Source of the DNA: Microvelia longipes
Taxonomy: Eukaryota; Arthropoda; Insecta; Hemiptera; Veliidae
Direction of reading: 5' to 3'
NCBI GenBank assembly: GCA_018340805.1
Contig: JACMZG010001863.1
Location: 60,183,005 to 60,247,004, forward strand
Length of the DNA stretch: 64,000 bases
Under the pieces are notes generated by a model. It had not been told where the DNA came from. It was given only the letters and a program-made list of their open reading frames with translations, and made no database searches. A program made the position numbers and the translations under genes. Of this stretch, positions 22,859 to 36,249 are shown piece by piece; within the stretch, counting starts at the first letter, position 1; each line of letters opens with the position of its first letter.

Positions 22859-24370
22859 TGTTTCATAAAAGTGTCCACCAAAGAGGATGTGACTGTACTC
22901 TTTGTTACGATATAAGTTTAGATTATATCGTAATTGCCATTCTATCTTTTATTTCTATTTTAATTTATTTAATTTTATCTTTTTGTTTTGTTGTTGTTTT
23001 GTAACTTGTTACTCTGACCCGAACGTGCATCGTATTAGTTCTAGTTTAGAAGAACGTACGTTGTTTACGTTCGGTCGGAGTTCAAGTGATAAGACCATCC
23101 ACGGCGAGATTCACCTGTCTGTGAGTCAGTCGGCCTGTAGCGTTACAAGTCTTTGTCTGTACCCTGTATGTCAATGTGTTAGTCAGTCGACCAGGTCGGA
23201 TAATTATTACTGTTAATTGTATTAATTTAGATGTTATGTTCTTATGAAGTGTTAAAGTCATACCGTCTTATTTCCGTACGTACGTTTAGTCGTCGGGATT
23301 ATTTATGAACTACAATTTTTGAGTATACAGTGTATCTGTTAGTGGTGTTTCCGGTGTCTCAAAAATTAATTGTGTCTGCTGAAAAATTAGTTGATGCTAA
23401 TAGTGAAGTGATTTCGTAGACTTACCTGTATTGTGGATTACCTTAATCTTGGATTACTTTTGTCATCGCACCACTACTTTGACTCGTCATCTCTGACAGC
23501 TAAGTCCTAGCTCTAAGTTTTCTATTATTTTGAGTTTAGGAACTACTAGTATTAGTAGTCAGTTGAAGCTTATTGTAGACTTCCGGGCGCGGCGTGAAAA
23601 CTTGCGAGAGAGAGAGAACTTTATGATATCGTTTTAGGATTATTTTTTTATTTTCATGCATGAATTATTTTATAAGATTTTATAATTATAGCGCTATATT
23701 TTTTTAACTAAATTACTATTTATACTAACTTAAATAATACCTAAATAAATTAATTAATAAATTAAACTTTATAAATACCTAAATTAAAATAAATTAACAT
23801 TGTAAATTATTAAGAAAATCTATTCCTAGTTGTTATTATATTTATCTATTATTATTATATTAAATCTATCTATAAAATTAATAAATATAATCCTATCTAT
23901 AATTTAGTTATCTACAATTATTATATTATATCTACCTATCAAAGTATTAAACATAATTCTATCTACAATTTATTTAATTATATTACATCTAAAACTATTA
24001 TCTCTAACACCTATAAAATTATTATTAAAATATCCTATTTACACCTATTTAAATTATTTATTAACTAGGCTTATTAACTTGATTTATTTAATTTATAAGT
24101 TGTTAGATTTAAGTATTGAATGCATGATATATATATTTTAAGAAATGCTCGCCCGCTATTTAATTTATTACTAAATATTTGTTATAACTCTAAATATTAA
24201 ATTTTATTATATCTCTTGGTAAATCTAAAAATTTATAAATATTGTTTTATCTATTTTATTCAACCTGGGTCTATTTAATACTAGTACTTGTTGCTCTTAG
24301 CAGCCCATTTCGTTATAGGCCCACCCCCAAAAGCAGCCGACTGAGTTGGGCAAATCATTATCAGTAAACA
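22859..24370 (+). mobile_element. Putative 5' LTR of a Ty3/Gypsy-like retrotransposon
   Basis: The segment begins TGTTTCATAAAAG and ends CAGTAAACA (TG...CA boundaries), one base before a tRNA-Lys-type primer-binding site. The length (~1.5 kb) is long but within LTR range. The matching 3' LTR would lie beyond the gap at 26638 and is not visible, so the left boundary is inferred only from the TG next to the microsatellite. No promoter element can be called with confidence. Confidence 0.5.
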
Positions 24371-24371
24371 G

Positions 24372-24388
24372 TGGCGCCCACGTGGGGT
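24372..24388 (+). promoter_or_regulatory. Primer-binding site, tRNA-Lys type
   Basis: TGGCGCCCACGTGGGG is the reverse complement of a tRNA-Lys 3' end except for one missing A in the CCCAACG stretch. It is placed one base after the LTR's terminal CA, as in LTR elements primed by tRNA-Lys. Confidence 0.65.
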
Positions 24389-25525
24389 AATTTTTGTCAA
24401 AATACGTTGTTTATTTATTATTTATTTTAATTTTTAAAATAGTCATTAAATTTGTTNATTTAATTATATTTATTTATTTATTGAATTTTTATTGTTGTTA
24501 AAATATTTTAGGTACTCTGTTGAAGTATATGTCAGCCGAGTTGCGATCTTTTCGGCGGCTGAGTGTAATTTTATATAAATATATCCCTCCTTTAATTGCA
24601 TCGGCGGCCAGCCGCCAACTGGATAGTGGAACGATCAGACAATCTAGCGGCCTTGCCCCACCCTATATCTCACTCCTTCCAACTCACTACCTCCCTAGTC
24701 AGACACTCTCTGCAGAGTATATACTGTATATTGCACTCCCACTCTACTATTCATTCTCTCACTCTGTTCCACCTATTACTACATTACATCTCATATCTCC
24801 TCACTCACTTTTACTCATGTAATCTGCCTATATTAACAGATTATTATTTAAATATTAAGCTTTTTCTTTTAATTAAAATAATTAAATTATTTTCTACCTT
24901 ATTTATTTTAATTATAGAATTAATTTTAACTAATCTATCAATTAATACTGAGTTTAATTTTAATTTAATTGAACATTATCTTGTCTGTTTCCTCACTCTA
25001 CTTCAACTTAAAATTTTATTTTTTTTTTTTACCAGTTTTTGTACGGTTTCCTCATCTACCTTACATTACTTGAAATTTTGATGAGGTGGCGCCCTTTAAT
25101 TAATTTTAATTATAGTTTTGAAGTATAATATTAATTACTATTGGTTTTGTATACATCGCATGTTTTGCTTATTGTTTTTAATTAATTTATTCATTAATAA
25201 AATTTACGCGTACACTATTTTGTTGCGGTATTTCTTGCCTGATTATTATTTAGTGGATTTTTTTTGCACGTTATATAATTATTGTTTAATTAATTTTATG
25301 ATTATTTAAAAAAAAAATTAAATACTTGTTGTTTGACTTTATTTCCCGATTTATTATTAATGGTAAAATTAAATTTTCTGTTTTTGTTTGCTGTTACGGA
25401 TTATATAATTAATAAGTTGTTTAATTTTGTTTTATGTTATAATCTATGCTAATTTATTTTTTAATTAATTTTTTTATTTGTGTGTATCATTATTATTTAT
25501 TATTTTCTTTCAACGGGTCAGGAAA
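24389..25525 (+). other. Long AT-rich leader of the LTR element
   Basis: About 1.1 kb separates the primer site from gag. Open frames at 24520-24822 and 24596-25081 have no recognisable domain and biased AT-rich composition. A pyrimidine-rich stretch ending CAACGGGTCAG (about 25503-25520) just before the gag ATG could be a splice acceptor; speculative. A single N occurs at 24457. Confidence 0.4.
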
Positions 25526-26637
25526 ATGAGTGTCAACATGGATATTAATCGTCTGTTAAAGGATGAACTTATATATGAACTTGCGGTACGAGGAGTGAAA
25601 GGAACCGGTACAGTTCATGACATGCGTACTATGTTAAGGCAAATTTTAAAATTAGAAAATGAGGGAAAATTTATTATGAGAACACCCGTTAAAATTAATG
25701 TACCTGAGGAACTGAATATCATCACTAGGAAAGTACATGAATTTAAGGACCTGTTCGAAGGAGGAGCTTCTAAAGAAAAATTAGATACGAATTTGACCCA
25801 TCTGATGGGGAGGTTATCTAGAATAGAACCGAATGGCGACACAGAAATCGATAACCGAAAATCTGAATTGTTAGCTGTGGTGTTAAATTTTTGGAGTAAA
25901 GTTGAATCACGATTTTTAGCACTTCCTACCCGCTCCACTCTACAAACAGAAAGCGAAAACATCGACTCGTCTCTGTTGGATATCGGTATTAAAGAACTTG
26001 AAAATTCTTTTAGGTCAGTTGATCTCAACACAACTCTGCCTGAACCTAGATATCCACCACTTCAACATACACCACCACAGTCATCCTGGTCACAACCAGG
26101 CACGTCTCAGCCTTCCTTCCAGCGGTCTTACTCATCAACTGAACTGCAACATGAAAACCAACCTTCACTTCGACAACGACCGAGTTCAGCTCAACCATTA
26201 TCATCACCTCAATTACCACCTGCGCAGATACCACCTGTATTGACACGTGATCCTCCTCCTATACCTCCAAGGACTCCGAGGAAACAACACCTCAAATACC
26301 TTCAACAAACACGCAGAACCAGCTGCTCCACCTCAACATACACAACCTATACCAAGTACTCAACAACCGACTCAACCGAGAGTTCCGCAATACCCTCCTC
26401 AGATACCGTTACAACAATCCAAATCATCTTACACTTTGTCAGAAGAACAGCACCAGATAACACCACAATGTCAACCGGCTGTATCACAGCTCAACACTTC
26501 ACAACCTATGCCTCAATACCCACCACCACTGTATCCTCCACCTGTACCACCGCAGATCCAGTTACAGCCTCCGATACAGCCTGATCTTCGATTACCGATT
26601 CAGTACCATCCTGGATGTATCCTGGAATCAATACAAA
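25526..26637 (+). pseudogene. Gag-like protein of an LTR retrotransposon, frameshifted and cut by the gap
   Basis: The ATG at 25526 (MSVNMDINRLLKDEL) starts a gag. The N-terminal ~40 residues (LLKDELIYELAVRG...DMRTMLRQIL) have the SAP-like pattern common in arthropod Ty3/Gypsy gag. Residues ~65-135 are a helical region including THLMGRLSRIEPNG, followed by a Pro/Gln-rich tail. The upstream in-frame ATG at 25478 would add 16 hydrophobic residues; I prefer 25526. Near 26275-26330 the Pro/Gln-rich reading moves to another frame (continuing as PQYPPQIPLQQ, PPPLYPPPVPPQ), implying a one-base indel by mutation or sequencing error. No zinc knuckle, protease or RT is visible before the Ns. Confidence 0.7.
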
Positions 26638-27637
26638 NNNNNNNNNNNNNNNNNNNNNNNNNNNNNNNNNNNNNNNNNNNNNNNNNNNNNNNNNNNNNNN
26701 NNNNNNNNNNNNNNNNNNNNNNNNNNNNNNNNNNNNNNNNNNNNNNNNNNNNNNNNNNNNNNNNNNNNNNNNNNNNNNNNNNNNNNNNNNNNNNNNNNNN
26801 NNNNNNNNNNNNNNNNNNNNNNNNNNNNNNNNNNNNNNNNNNNNNNNNNNNNNNNNNNNNNNNNNNNNNNNNNNNNNNNNNNNNNNNNNNNNNNNNNNNN
26901 NNNNNNNNNNNNNNNNNNNNNNNNNNNNNNNNNNNNNNNNNNNNNNNNNNNNNNNNNNNNNNNNNNNNNNNNNNNNNNNNNNNNNNNNNNNNNNNNNNNN
27001 NNNNNNNNNNNNNNNNNNNNNNNNNNNNNNNNNNNNNNNNNNNNNNNNNNNNNNNNNNNNNNNNNNNNNNNNNNNNNNNNNNNNNNNNNNNNNNNNNNNN
27101 NNNNNNNNNNNNNNNNNNNNNNNNNNNNNNNNNNNNNNNNNNNNNNNNNNNNNNNNNNNNNNNNNNNNNNNNNNNNNNNNNNNNNNNNNNNNNNNNNNNN
27201 NNNNNNNNNNNNNNNNNNNNNNNNNNNNNNNNNNNNNNNNNNNNNNNNNNNNNNNNNNNNNNNNNNNNNNNNNNNNNNNNNNNNNNNNNNNNNNNNNNNN
27301 NNNNNNNNNNNNNNNNNNNNNNNNNNNNNNNNNNNNNNNNNNNNNNNNNNNNNNNNNNNNNNNNNNNNNNNNNNNNNNNNNNNNNNNNNNNNNNNNNNNN
27401 NNNNNNNNNNNNNNNNNNNNNNNNNNNNNNNNNNNNNNNNNNNNNNNNNNNNNNNNNNNNNNNNNNNNNNNNNNNNNNNNNNNNNNNNNNNNNNNNNNNN
27501 NNNNNNNNNNNNNNNNNNNNNNNNNNNNNNNNNNNNNNNNNNNNNNNNNNNNNNNNNNNNNNNNNNNNNNNNNNNNNNNNNNNNNNNNNNNNNNNNNNNN
27601 NNNNNNNNNNNNNNNNNNNNNNNNNNNNNNNNNNNNN
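26638..27637. other. Assembly gap, 1,000 N
   Basis: Exactly 1,000 Ns, so a placeholder of unknown true length. The rest of the LTR element (pol, 3' LTR) may be missing here. Confidence 1.
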
Positions 27638-28160
27638 TTTCATTTTATAAAACATCTCCTTCTGGTTGTTCCTGAGCCATTTTCTTAGGTTTGGTTCTAG
27701 ATTTCCCCTTAGGGATTTGTGGTTGCAAGTTAAGAAAAAGCTAGAAACCTATTAGAGGATCCCTGCCTAGCCAAGGGACGGTTAAAAAGGTTTCTTAAAA
27801 TTGACCTAAAGTAGGAAGAAGAATTTTATGGAATTCATTCTGAATACGAGCCTAAAGCAATAACGATGGCTACTTTTAAACACATTGAATTACTTTGGCC
27901 AAGATTGTAGGTAATGCGATACATGGAAAACCTTTCTATTTTAAAAGACAAGTGGTGAAAAGGTGCCATTGCAATACTCCAGAGCCCATAGCGGTTTGGT
28001 GATGCTTGCGTAGCAGGTGCCTCCGAGCTTCAAAATTGACGTTGTTTCGATAATAGTTCCATAACGCTCTCACAGCAGGCGCCCGCAAAGCTCCAAGAAC
28101 ATTAGCACACACATCTATACTCATAATTCCATTTTTAGCAAAATTTACCGAAAAATATTG
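27638..28160. other. Sequence after the gap, no gene recognised
   Basis: A minus-strand frame (27936-28124; contains VRALWNYYRNNVNFEARRHLL-like residues, 62 codons) has mixed composition but no domain I recognise. No LTR-like match to 22859-24370 was seen, so the element end is not here. Confidence 0.4.
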
Positions 28161-28278
28161 AGTTCAATAGGTTCATATATATATTTATAATATATTATAT
28201 ATTATATATTAATATACTATATATTATAATATATTTATACATTAAATACATACACACACACCACACACACACACACAC

Positions 28279-28316
<38 letters not shown>
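28161..28316. repeat. (TA)n/(CA)n compound microsatellite
   Basis: TA-rich block followed by CA repeats and a further TA run. Confidence 0.95.
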
Positions 28317-29425
28317 AACCTACAGAGGAAATAGCATTTACAGAAGCTAGTTAACGAGACTGTATAAAGACTACAACACAGCAACCAGATATAACATCTT
28401 CTTGCAAACAAGATCATTTCATCTTCTGGCCATTTCAGAATTACTGACAGAAAAAAAATGCTTATCTCTTCTTGTTCCCCCGATTTTTGGGATTGTTTTT
28501 GGGCTTTTTGAAAAAATTGGTCAATAACTTTTATTAATGACGAAACCAACCACCATCAATGAAATTAAACACCTTCAGCCAAAAGATAACCATATATATA
28601 ATGACCCGAAAAATACATTGCTAAGCTTATAAATTAACTGGAGTTGCCACGTAATATTGGATTATTGCTTATAGACATCTTAAAATAAAACCTACTTAAC
28701 TAAAAAGATAATTTTAAGTGATTGGGAGTAGTGAACGATGAGAAACACATAAATTGCAAGATATAAGATTTTAATTCTTTAATTTGCACATATTAAACAT
28801 TGAACGAAAATCTAGAGTAAATGTAACAGTAAAATATTAAAATTTAAAATTCTTATTAGATTTGTATTCATTAGTTGCGATAGTAACGTGATCCATTACC
28901 ATCCAATTATCTTAAAATATGACATAAATTCTTCAAAAACAATCATTTATGTTTTAATTTCATATATAGAAGAAAAATTATTTTAGTAGTCAACTTCCCA
29001 AAAAAATAATAATATGATCATTTAGTTACATATATCTTAAAATAAAATATTAAACAATAGATAAAAAAAAAAATATAGTTAACAAAACAAGCTGAGAGGT
29101 TGATAAGAAGCAATATTGGCGCAACTTTGATGGACATTACTGCTGTATTTATGCAAAGTAAATTGTGATCTCACATAACTTATGACTTTTGATCACAGGG
29201 GATTAAGCGGCCATCTATCGGCATCTCTACAACCTATTACCCTTACTCACTCTTTGTTATTCAAATCAAAACGGACTTTTCTCTGTTATTATAATGAAAA
29301 TCTACTTTACTTATAATATCGTTGGACATTTATAACATTCTTCAAAACTCATTTCGAAAAGTCTCTGTAAGTGAGATATTAAACGACAGAACTTACTTCC
29401 ATATAACATATACAAGTTAAGTCTC
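28317..29425. other. AT-rich intergenic DNA, no gene recognised
   Basis: No coding or structured element noticed. Confidence 0.5.
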
Positions 29426-29599
29426 TGTTATCGAATTTCCTTTGGGAGAATAAAATTCGTAATAGGATAGGCCGTCATGGCCGAAAGGTCTCGAACCTAG
29501 GACCAAGACACAAATCGTTTTAGAAGTCCCCTAATGACGAAAACATATGTTGTTACGCGAGATCTTTATACATACATCCATACATACATACATACATAG

Positions 29600-29666
<67 letters not shown>

Positions 29667-29775
29667 CATACATATAAAGTTTTTCAAAACGTCTTTTAAC
29701 GTGATCAGACCTTTGAAACGGAATTTTGTTGTGGTCTTAGGTTCAACCCGCTATGACGCCTACCTAAAATTCTCA
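29426..29775. mobile_element. Foldback element with (TA)n at its centre
   Basis: The left arm (29435-29575) carries, inverted, the features of the right arm (29665-29770): AGGCCGTCATGG versus CGCTATGACGCCTA, AAATCGTTTTAGAAG versus CTTTGAAACGGAATT, and GAGATCTTTATACATA versus TACATATAAAGTTTT. (TA)n fills the centre. Both arms match the tails of the repeats at 7.45 kb and 17.15 kb, so this is a two-tailed derivative of that family. Confidence 0.7.
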
Positions 29776-30867
29776 AATAACCGATATTTTAAAATGACAG
29801 GATTCTGACGTAAGTTCTTGATGCAACACATTACTAGTTTTATTAGTTTCGGAATTTTGAACCAAATTGAAGAAGTCACAAGGCACTACAATGAGCAGAG
29901 AAGCTGTGCTGCACCTGATAAATGGGAAACAGGAGTATTACAAGGCGTAGGCACTCTATTAAGCATTCATTAGCCACTAATAAGCACGAGAAAACAATAA
30001 CGCAACCTCAACAGGGCCACAGTCAGGCGAGCCAGCATGGCAGATGGCCGAAGAATTGAAGAGAAGCAAATTACATGGCAAAATAACATTAATGAATCAA
30101 GTTTGGTTAATTTCAAATCAAACAGGTCAACACTTGAACAAATGTCTATGACGGCCCTTGCAAATAAATCACAGAAGACGTACGTAAGATGGTTGTAGAG
30201 AATAACTTGTGAGAAGTACTTATTGGGTCGCACAAACTATACTTAGCTCTAATAATATCTTATTATGTATTTAGACAGCTTTTAACTTTCATCGAGGTAC
30301 TTTACCTATGTATGTTACTATATAAATGCAGGAAATCTTAGCTTAATACATTTATTAGTAACGGAAATTTAAAATATAGTTAACTAAAAAATAAAATTGT
30401 TCGGTGGGGTAAGTGTGCAAGTATTTGATTTCAGAAAAGTTGGATCATTTTTCGGAGGGAAATATTTACTGGAGTAAAAATAAAAGGGGTTATGTGAAGG
30501 TAGTTATGGGAACGCACCCCCCCCCCCCTTATTTCCCACTCCCCGTGTACTCAGGTGTTAGTGTGGGTGTGTGTTGCCATAGCAACACCCCACGGCTCTC
30601 ACTAGGATACTTGTAACGTTCCCCCACTCCCAGTAAAAAACAACCCTGTCGAGAAAATACCACCCTTACATTGTAAAAAATTGCGCCGGTGAAATTTGGC
30701 ACATTTCTTTTAGCGAATACACTCTCCCCCCCCCACTAGTTAAAGAAAGTTGTAAGACGGAAGGTCGCTTCAAGGCTACTACTTGAGACGTTTTTCTTTT
30801 TTTCCATATGTTTCCTTTATTTGAATGAAAATTTAAAAATACTTTGTGAATTAACTGACGATTAATA
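29776..30867. other. Intergenic DNA, no gene recognised
   Basis: Contains a C11-like homopolymer near 30519 and another C-run near 30727. Open frames at 29970-30233 and 30413-30616 have no recognisable features. Confidence 0.5.
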
Positions 30868-31390
30868 ATGTTTGGTGTTCACATGAATATGATCTGTCAA
30901 TCGAATCGACAAGCACAGTCAACCTACGAGGCATTTAATTTACTACTAGTAATAACTCCGTCATCCTTAAATGTTAGGTGTTTACATGAACATGATCTGT
31001 AAATAGAATCGATAAGCTCAATCAACCTAAGCCGCATTTTTTTTTCTCAAGCAACAACTCTTTCATCCATATGTTTGGTGTTTACATGAATATAATCTGT
31101 CAATCGAATCGACAAGCACAGTCAACCTACGAGGCATTTAATTTACTACTAGTAATAACTCCGTCATCCTTAAATGTTAGGTGTTTACATGAACATGATT
31201 TGTAAATAGAATCGATAAGCTCAATCAACCTAAGCCGCATTTTATTTTTCTCAAGCAACAACTCTTTCATCCTTATAATGTTTGGTGTTTACATGAATAT
31301 AATCTGTCAATCGAATCGACAAGCACAGTCAACCTGCGGCGCATTTCATTATCCACCAGAACAAACTCTGTCATAACCACGCCAAGGAGT
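30868..31390. repeat. Satellite of alternating ~103-bp monomers (A-B-A-B-A)
   Basis: Monomer type A has CTGTCAATCGAATCGACAAG and TACGAGGCATTTAATT. Type B has CTGTAAATAGAATCGATAAG and TAAGCCGCATTTT. They alternate with a ~206-bp dimer period (A starts near 30869, 31073 and 31278). A-type copies resemble each other more than their B neighbours, a small higher-order repeat. Confidence 0.9.
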
Positions 31391-31600
31391 TTTACCACTG
31401 GGTGATTCCTCCTATCAAGACTGCCAAGTCACTTTAACCAGTATGAGCACTATGTCAAATACATTTATTGTAGACAATAATCAATAAAGTAAAAAAAAGT
31501 GTCATCCTAATATGCTAATGGTTGTTTTAACATAAGCAAAAGAATTAAAGAACATACTGTCTCGATACATTATCAAAGATCAATTTATACACCAATAAAT

Positions 31601-31673
<73 letters not shown>

Positions 31674-31800
31674 CTTGATCATTGAATCCCTACCTTTAAA
31701 AAAAATATTTCTCCTGCTCTCATCCCCCCAAAACCCCAACCTCTTAAGCTGATTTTTCCAATGGTATTTTACTATAACAAGCAAAAGTCGATTAACGGCG
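31601..31800. repeat. (TA)n plus linked dispersed repeat, copy 2
   Basis: (TA)n at 31601-31670 followed by TCTTGATCATTGAATCCCTACC and AACCCCAACCTCTTAAGCTG. The same order occurs at 4.8 kb and 33.7 kb. Confidence 0.7.
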
Positions 31801-32264
31801 AGCAAACTAATTACAATTCAATGAATAAATAATTAACAATCAATTAGTGACAAGGTAAACAGTCGTCTTCAAACAGTTTCAGCTAGTATACTAGCTGCTC
31901 AACTAATCAACCGCTCATTAGTTATTAACAACTGACTAATAGCTATCAGTTAATTATTCATTTAATTAGATAATCAGATATGGCATGAATAAGTTATTAA
32001 CTTTTCAATATCATTGTCATAGTATCGAGATAATAATATAATATTGGAGTAAATAATTGCTATGTAATGATCAATAATTGCTAATAAGCATATTACAATA
32101 ACATTCATTAGGATATTCAGAAATTTGTAATGCTAAAAGACAAATATTTACATTAATTAATTACATACTAAAACCAGGAAAAAATAGAGGATTATTTATA
32201 AGATAGCCTATTAAAAAATAGGCTTATAAGACTGTTTTATCAAATTTTCATCAGAAAATTACAT
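31801..32264. other. AT-rich intergenic DNA, no gene recognised
   Basis: Only AT-rich sequence with short TTAATTA-type words. Confidence 0.5.
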
Positions 32265-33335
32265 TTATGAGATTGTTCGGATGTTGGAAGTTGAAGGGAA
32301 GGAGTGGGAATTGGCGTCCCAATAACAGAAATAATATATTATTTGATACAACCGAGTTTTGCACAACATGAATAGTTGAAACAATATATTTGTGCGAGCA
32401 AATATGGTAATATAAGATAATATGGAGGTAATATAAGAGGCAAAAAGCAATTCTACATCTGGGAACTGTTCCATCATTCGACATTCGTCATCATTGATGG
32501 CTCGACATAATGTCATGTCCCACTCTGTTTCGTTACGTCTAACTCTGACCTCAATTAAAATTCTGAAGTTATAACAAGAAGTATTTAACAGAGCCAAGCG
32601 GTGCTTCCTTACCGCCATCATGCTACGAAAGTAAAATATATATCATTTGATACTACCGAGTTTTGCAAAACATGAATAGTTAGACATAATTTAATTTTGC
32701 GAGAGACACCTAGGAAATGTAACAAGCAAAATTTAAGGCTACATTTGGGAACTGTTCCATCATTCGTCCCACTCTTCGTTCGTCACAGGGCGCCGACAGA
32801 GCCTGAACTCACCGACCATCAATTAATTCCGAAGAATATAATGTAAAGTATTTACCAGAGACGAGTGGTGCTCTCTTACCGCCATCATGCATGGCAAGCA
32901 AAGCATATATAATTTAATACAACCATGTTTTGCAAAACATGAATTTTTGACACAATGTAATTGTTCGAGAGACACCTAGGAAATGTAACAAGCAAAATGC
33001 AATGGTACATCTGGGAACTGTTCCCAATAATGATTGGGTTGTATCAAATGATATATGTTTCGCTTGCCAAGCATGATGGCGGTAAGAGAGCACTGCTCGT
33101 CTCTGGTAAATACATTACATTATATTCTTCTAAATTTTGATTAAAAGTCAGAGTGAGTTGAGGCTCTATCGGCGCCTTGATGAGTAAGACTTAACAAAAC
33201 AAAGTGGGACATGACATTATGTCGAGCCATCAATGGTGACGAATGTCAAATGATAGAACAGTTCTCAGATGTAGCATTGCATTTTGCTTCTTACATTTTC
33301 CAGGTGTCTCTCGTACAGAAATAATACATGTCTTC
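32265..33335. repeat. Compound dispersed repeat (GTGGGACATGACATTATGTC family), cluster 1
   Basis: Three related ~300-350 bp units. Two in one orientation (about 32330-32660 and 32640-33010) share GGAACTGTTCCATCATTCG, TTACCGCCATCATGC, GAGTTTTGCAAAACATGAAT and GCGAGAGACACCTAGGAAAT. One is inverted (about 33013-33330). Adjacent opposite units make a large imperfect inverted repeat. A second cluster lies at 34.79-35.8 kb. No coding frame crosses units consistently; family unknown. Confidence 0.75.
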
Positions 33336-33399
33336 CCCAAGTGTGTGTAAGAATTTCGATCCTTGCGTACAGCAAGGATAGATGCAATTGTTGTGCTGT

Positions 33400-34290
<891 letters not shown>

Positions 34291-34789
34291 TTATTTGCTA
34301 CTAACAACACCCTTCAAGTTATTAGGAAAAGTAAAAGAATTAATATAGATAAGTAGATTATACAGAGGGGAAGTGTGTAAAGGTGATAATAATATGAAAT
34401 TAAAACATCCCTAACCCTAGAGGAAGATGATCCTCCCAGGAGACAAGCAAAAACCAATAAAGATACCTACAGGATTACGCTTACCCTCCTGTCTGGCGCC
34501 ACCACACTGGACAACGCAATCATATCTATTCATTAGAGCAACCCCAACTCGATAACCCTCTCCACAACCAAATGGAGCAATTTTATACCATATTTAGTTA
34601 AAAGTTAAATATTAGAGTAAATAGTGGAAATCCCCTCATAAAGAAAATATGAATGATACTATGAATCATAGGCAAATCAAACCTGAGGCTATGGGATAAC
34701 GAGATAGCTAGAGCTAGCTACCTCGTGATCCCTTGTTTTTATTAGAAAGATCTATCAATTATAAGCTATTAATAGTTTTAGCAAATTCT
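34291..34789. other. Intergenic DNA, no gene recognised
   Basis: A short palindrome ACGAG(A)TAGCTAG/AGCTAGCTACCTCGT sits at about 34698-34726. Nothing else. Confidence 0.5.
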
Positions 34790-34821
34790 CAAGAAGAAAA
34801 TTAACACAATATAATTGTGCG

Positions 34822-34987
34822 CAGTGGCGTAGCCAGGGGGACTGAGGGGGCTTCAGCCCCCCCCCCCCCCCCCCCTCCCCCCGAAATTTTACATAATCTA
34901 AACCCGCAATAAATGTGTGAAAAAAATGAAACCTATAAAAAATATATAGAAATAATAAATTACATAACATATATTTTAACAATGAAC

Positions 34988-35054
<67 letters not shown>

Positions 35055-35124
35055 ATATATATAATATATATAATATATATATAATATTCAGCCCACCCGA
35101 AATTGAATCCTGGCTACGCCACTG
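34822..35124. mobile_element. hAT-like MITE, 303 bp, with 8-bp target duplication
   Basis: The left end is CAGTGGCGTAGCCAGG; the right end is its inverted copy CCTGGCTACGCCACTG. Both are flanked by the same 8 bp, ATTGTGCG (34814-34821 and 35125-35132). An 8-bp duplication and CAG-starting TIRs are hallmarks of hAT elements. The interior is a C-run and a (TA)n block with no ORF, so it depends on a transposase elsewhere. It interrupts the dispersed repeat on either side (ACAATATAATTGTGCG | ACACCTGGGAAATG). Confidence 0.92.
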
Positions 35125-35132
35125 ATTGTGCG

Positions 35133-35800
35133 ACACCTGGGAAATGGAACAATTACCAGATGTAGCATTGCATTTTGCTTGTTACATCATTCGACATTCG
35201 TCATCATTGATGGCTTGAAATAATGTCATGTCCCACTCTGTTTCGTTACGTCTAACTCATCAGGGCGCCGACAGAGCCTGAACTCACTCTGACCTTCAAT
35301 TAATTCCGAAGAATATAATATGAAGTATTTACAAGAGACGAGATGTGCTCTCTCACCGCCATCATGCTGGAACAGTTCCCAGATGTTGCATTGCATTTTG
35401 CTTGTTACATTTCCTTGATGTCTCTCTCTCGCACAATTATATTGTGTCAACTATTCATGTTTTGCAAAACTCGGTAGTATCAAATGATGTATGTTTTGCG
35501 GTAAGAGAGCACCGCTTGTCTCTGGTAAATACTTCACTTTTTATTCTTCGGAATGAATTGAAGGTCAGAGTGAGTTCAGGCTCTGTTGGCGCCCTGATGA
35601 GTTAGACGTAACGAAACAGAGTGGGACATGACATTATGTCGAGCCATCAATGATGACGAATGTCGAATGATGGAACAGTTCCCAGATGTAGCATTGCATT
35701 TTGCTTGCAATGTGTTGTTGCTTCCTAGGTGTCTCTCGCACAATTATACTGTGTCAACTATTCATGTTTTGTAAAACTCGGTAGTATCAAATGATATAAG
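35133..35800. repeat. Compound dispersed repeat (GTGGGACATGACATTATGTC family), cluster 2
   Basis: Inverted pair of units: 34790-34821 plus 35133-35345 in one orientation (ATGTCATGTCCCACTCTG) and 35350-35800 in the other (GTGGGACATGACATTATG, GAGCCATCAATGATGACG). Same building blocks as 32.3-33.3 kb. The uninterrupted 35430-35450 and 35735-35755 segments act as empty-site references for the hAT-like insertion. Confidence 0.75.
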
Positions 35801-35890
35801 AAAATTAACCTTCACAGCAATGATATCCTTTCAGACAACCAAACGGGCAAATATGTAACATTTTTTTATAATTTTCATATTTGTGCACTA

Positions 35891-36064
35891 TAGTACGACA
35901 CACGGCTAAAATCAGTTGACAGCGAGGGGAAATAGTGTTGAGGAACCAATGAGGTTGGCCTTTTTTAAAATTGAGGGGGTGTTTTAACATCCAGGAATAA
36001 CCTCATTGGCTCCCTCGCATTATTTTCTCGCGATGTCAACTAATTTCAGCCGTGTGTCATACTA
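35891..36064. mobile_element. Small foldback MITE, 174 bp
   Basis: The ends TAGTACGACACACGGCT and, inverted, AGCCGTGTGTCATACTA continue into imperfectly paired arms (GTTGACAGCGAGG / CTCGCGATGTCAAC; CCAATGAGGTT / AACCTCATTGG), leaving a short centre. No ORF. Confidence 0.8.
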
Positions 36065-36249
36065 CAAACAATTCCAAACTTCTAACTTTTTAAAACAAAG
36101 AATGTATTTGCTTAAATAACCCCATAATATAGACAATGAAATATTGTAACCTTAATCCTTAAAATAATAAGAGACAAAACATGAACAAAAAAATACAATA
36201 TTTGATTGATAACAAAATTTTTATTTTTATTCCCCTTACATTATTTCAT

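Noticed and set aside
25082..25095. Second TGGCGCCC word as an alternative primer-binding site
   Set aside because: Match stops after eight bases and it does not follow an LTR-like CA terminus.
26247..27688. Long frames of 350-470 codons on both strands
   Set aside because: They run through the 1,000-N gap; only the flanking bases are real sequence.
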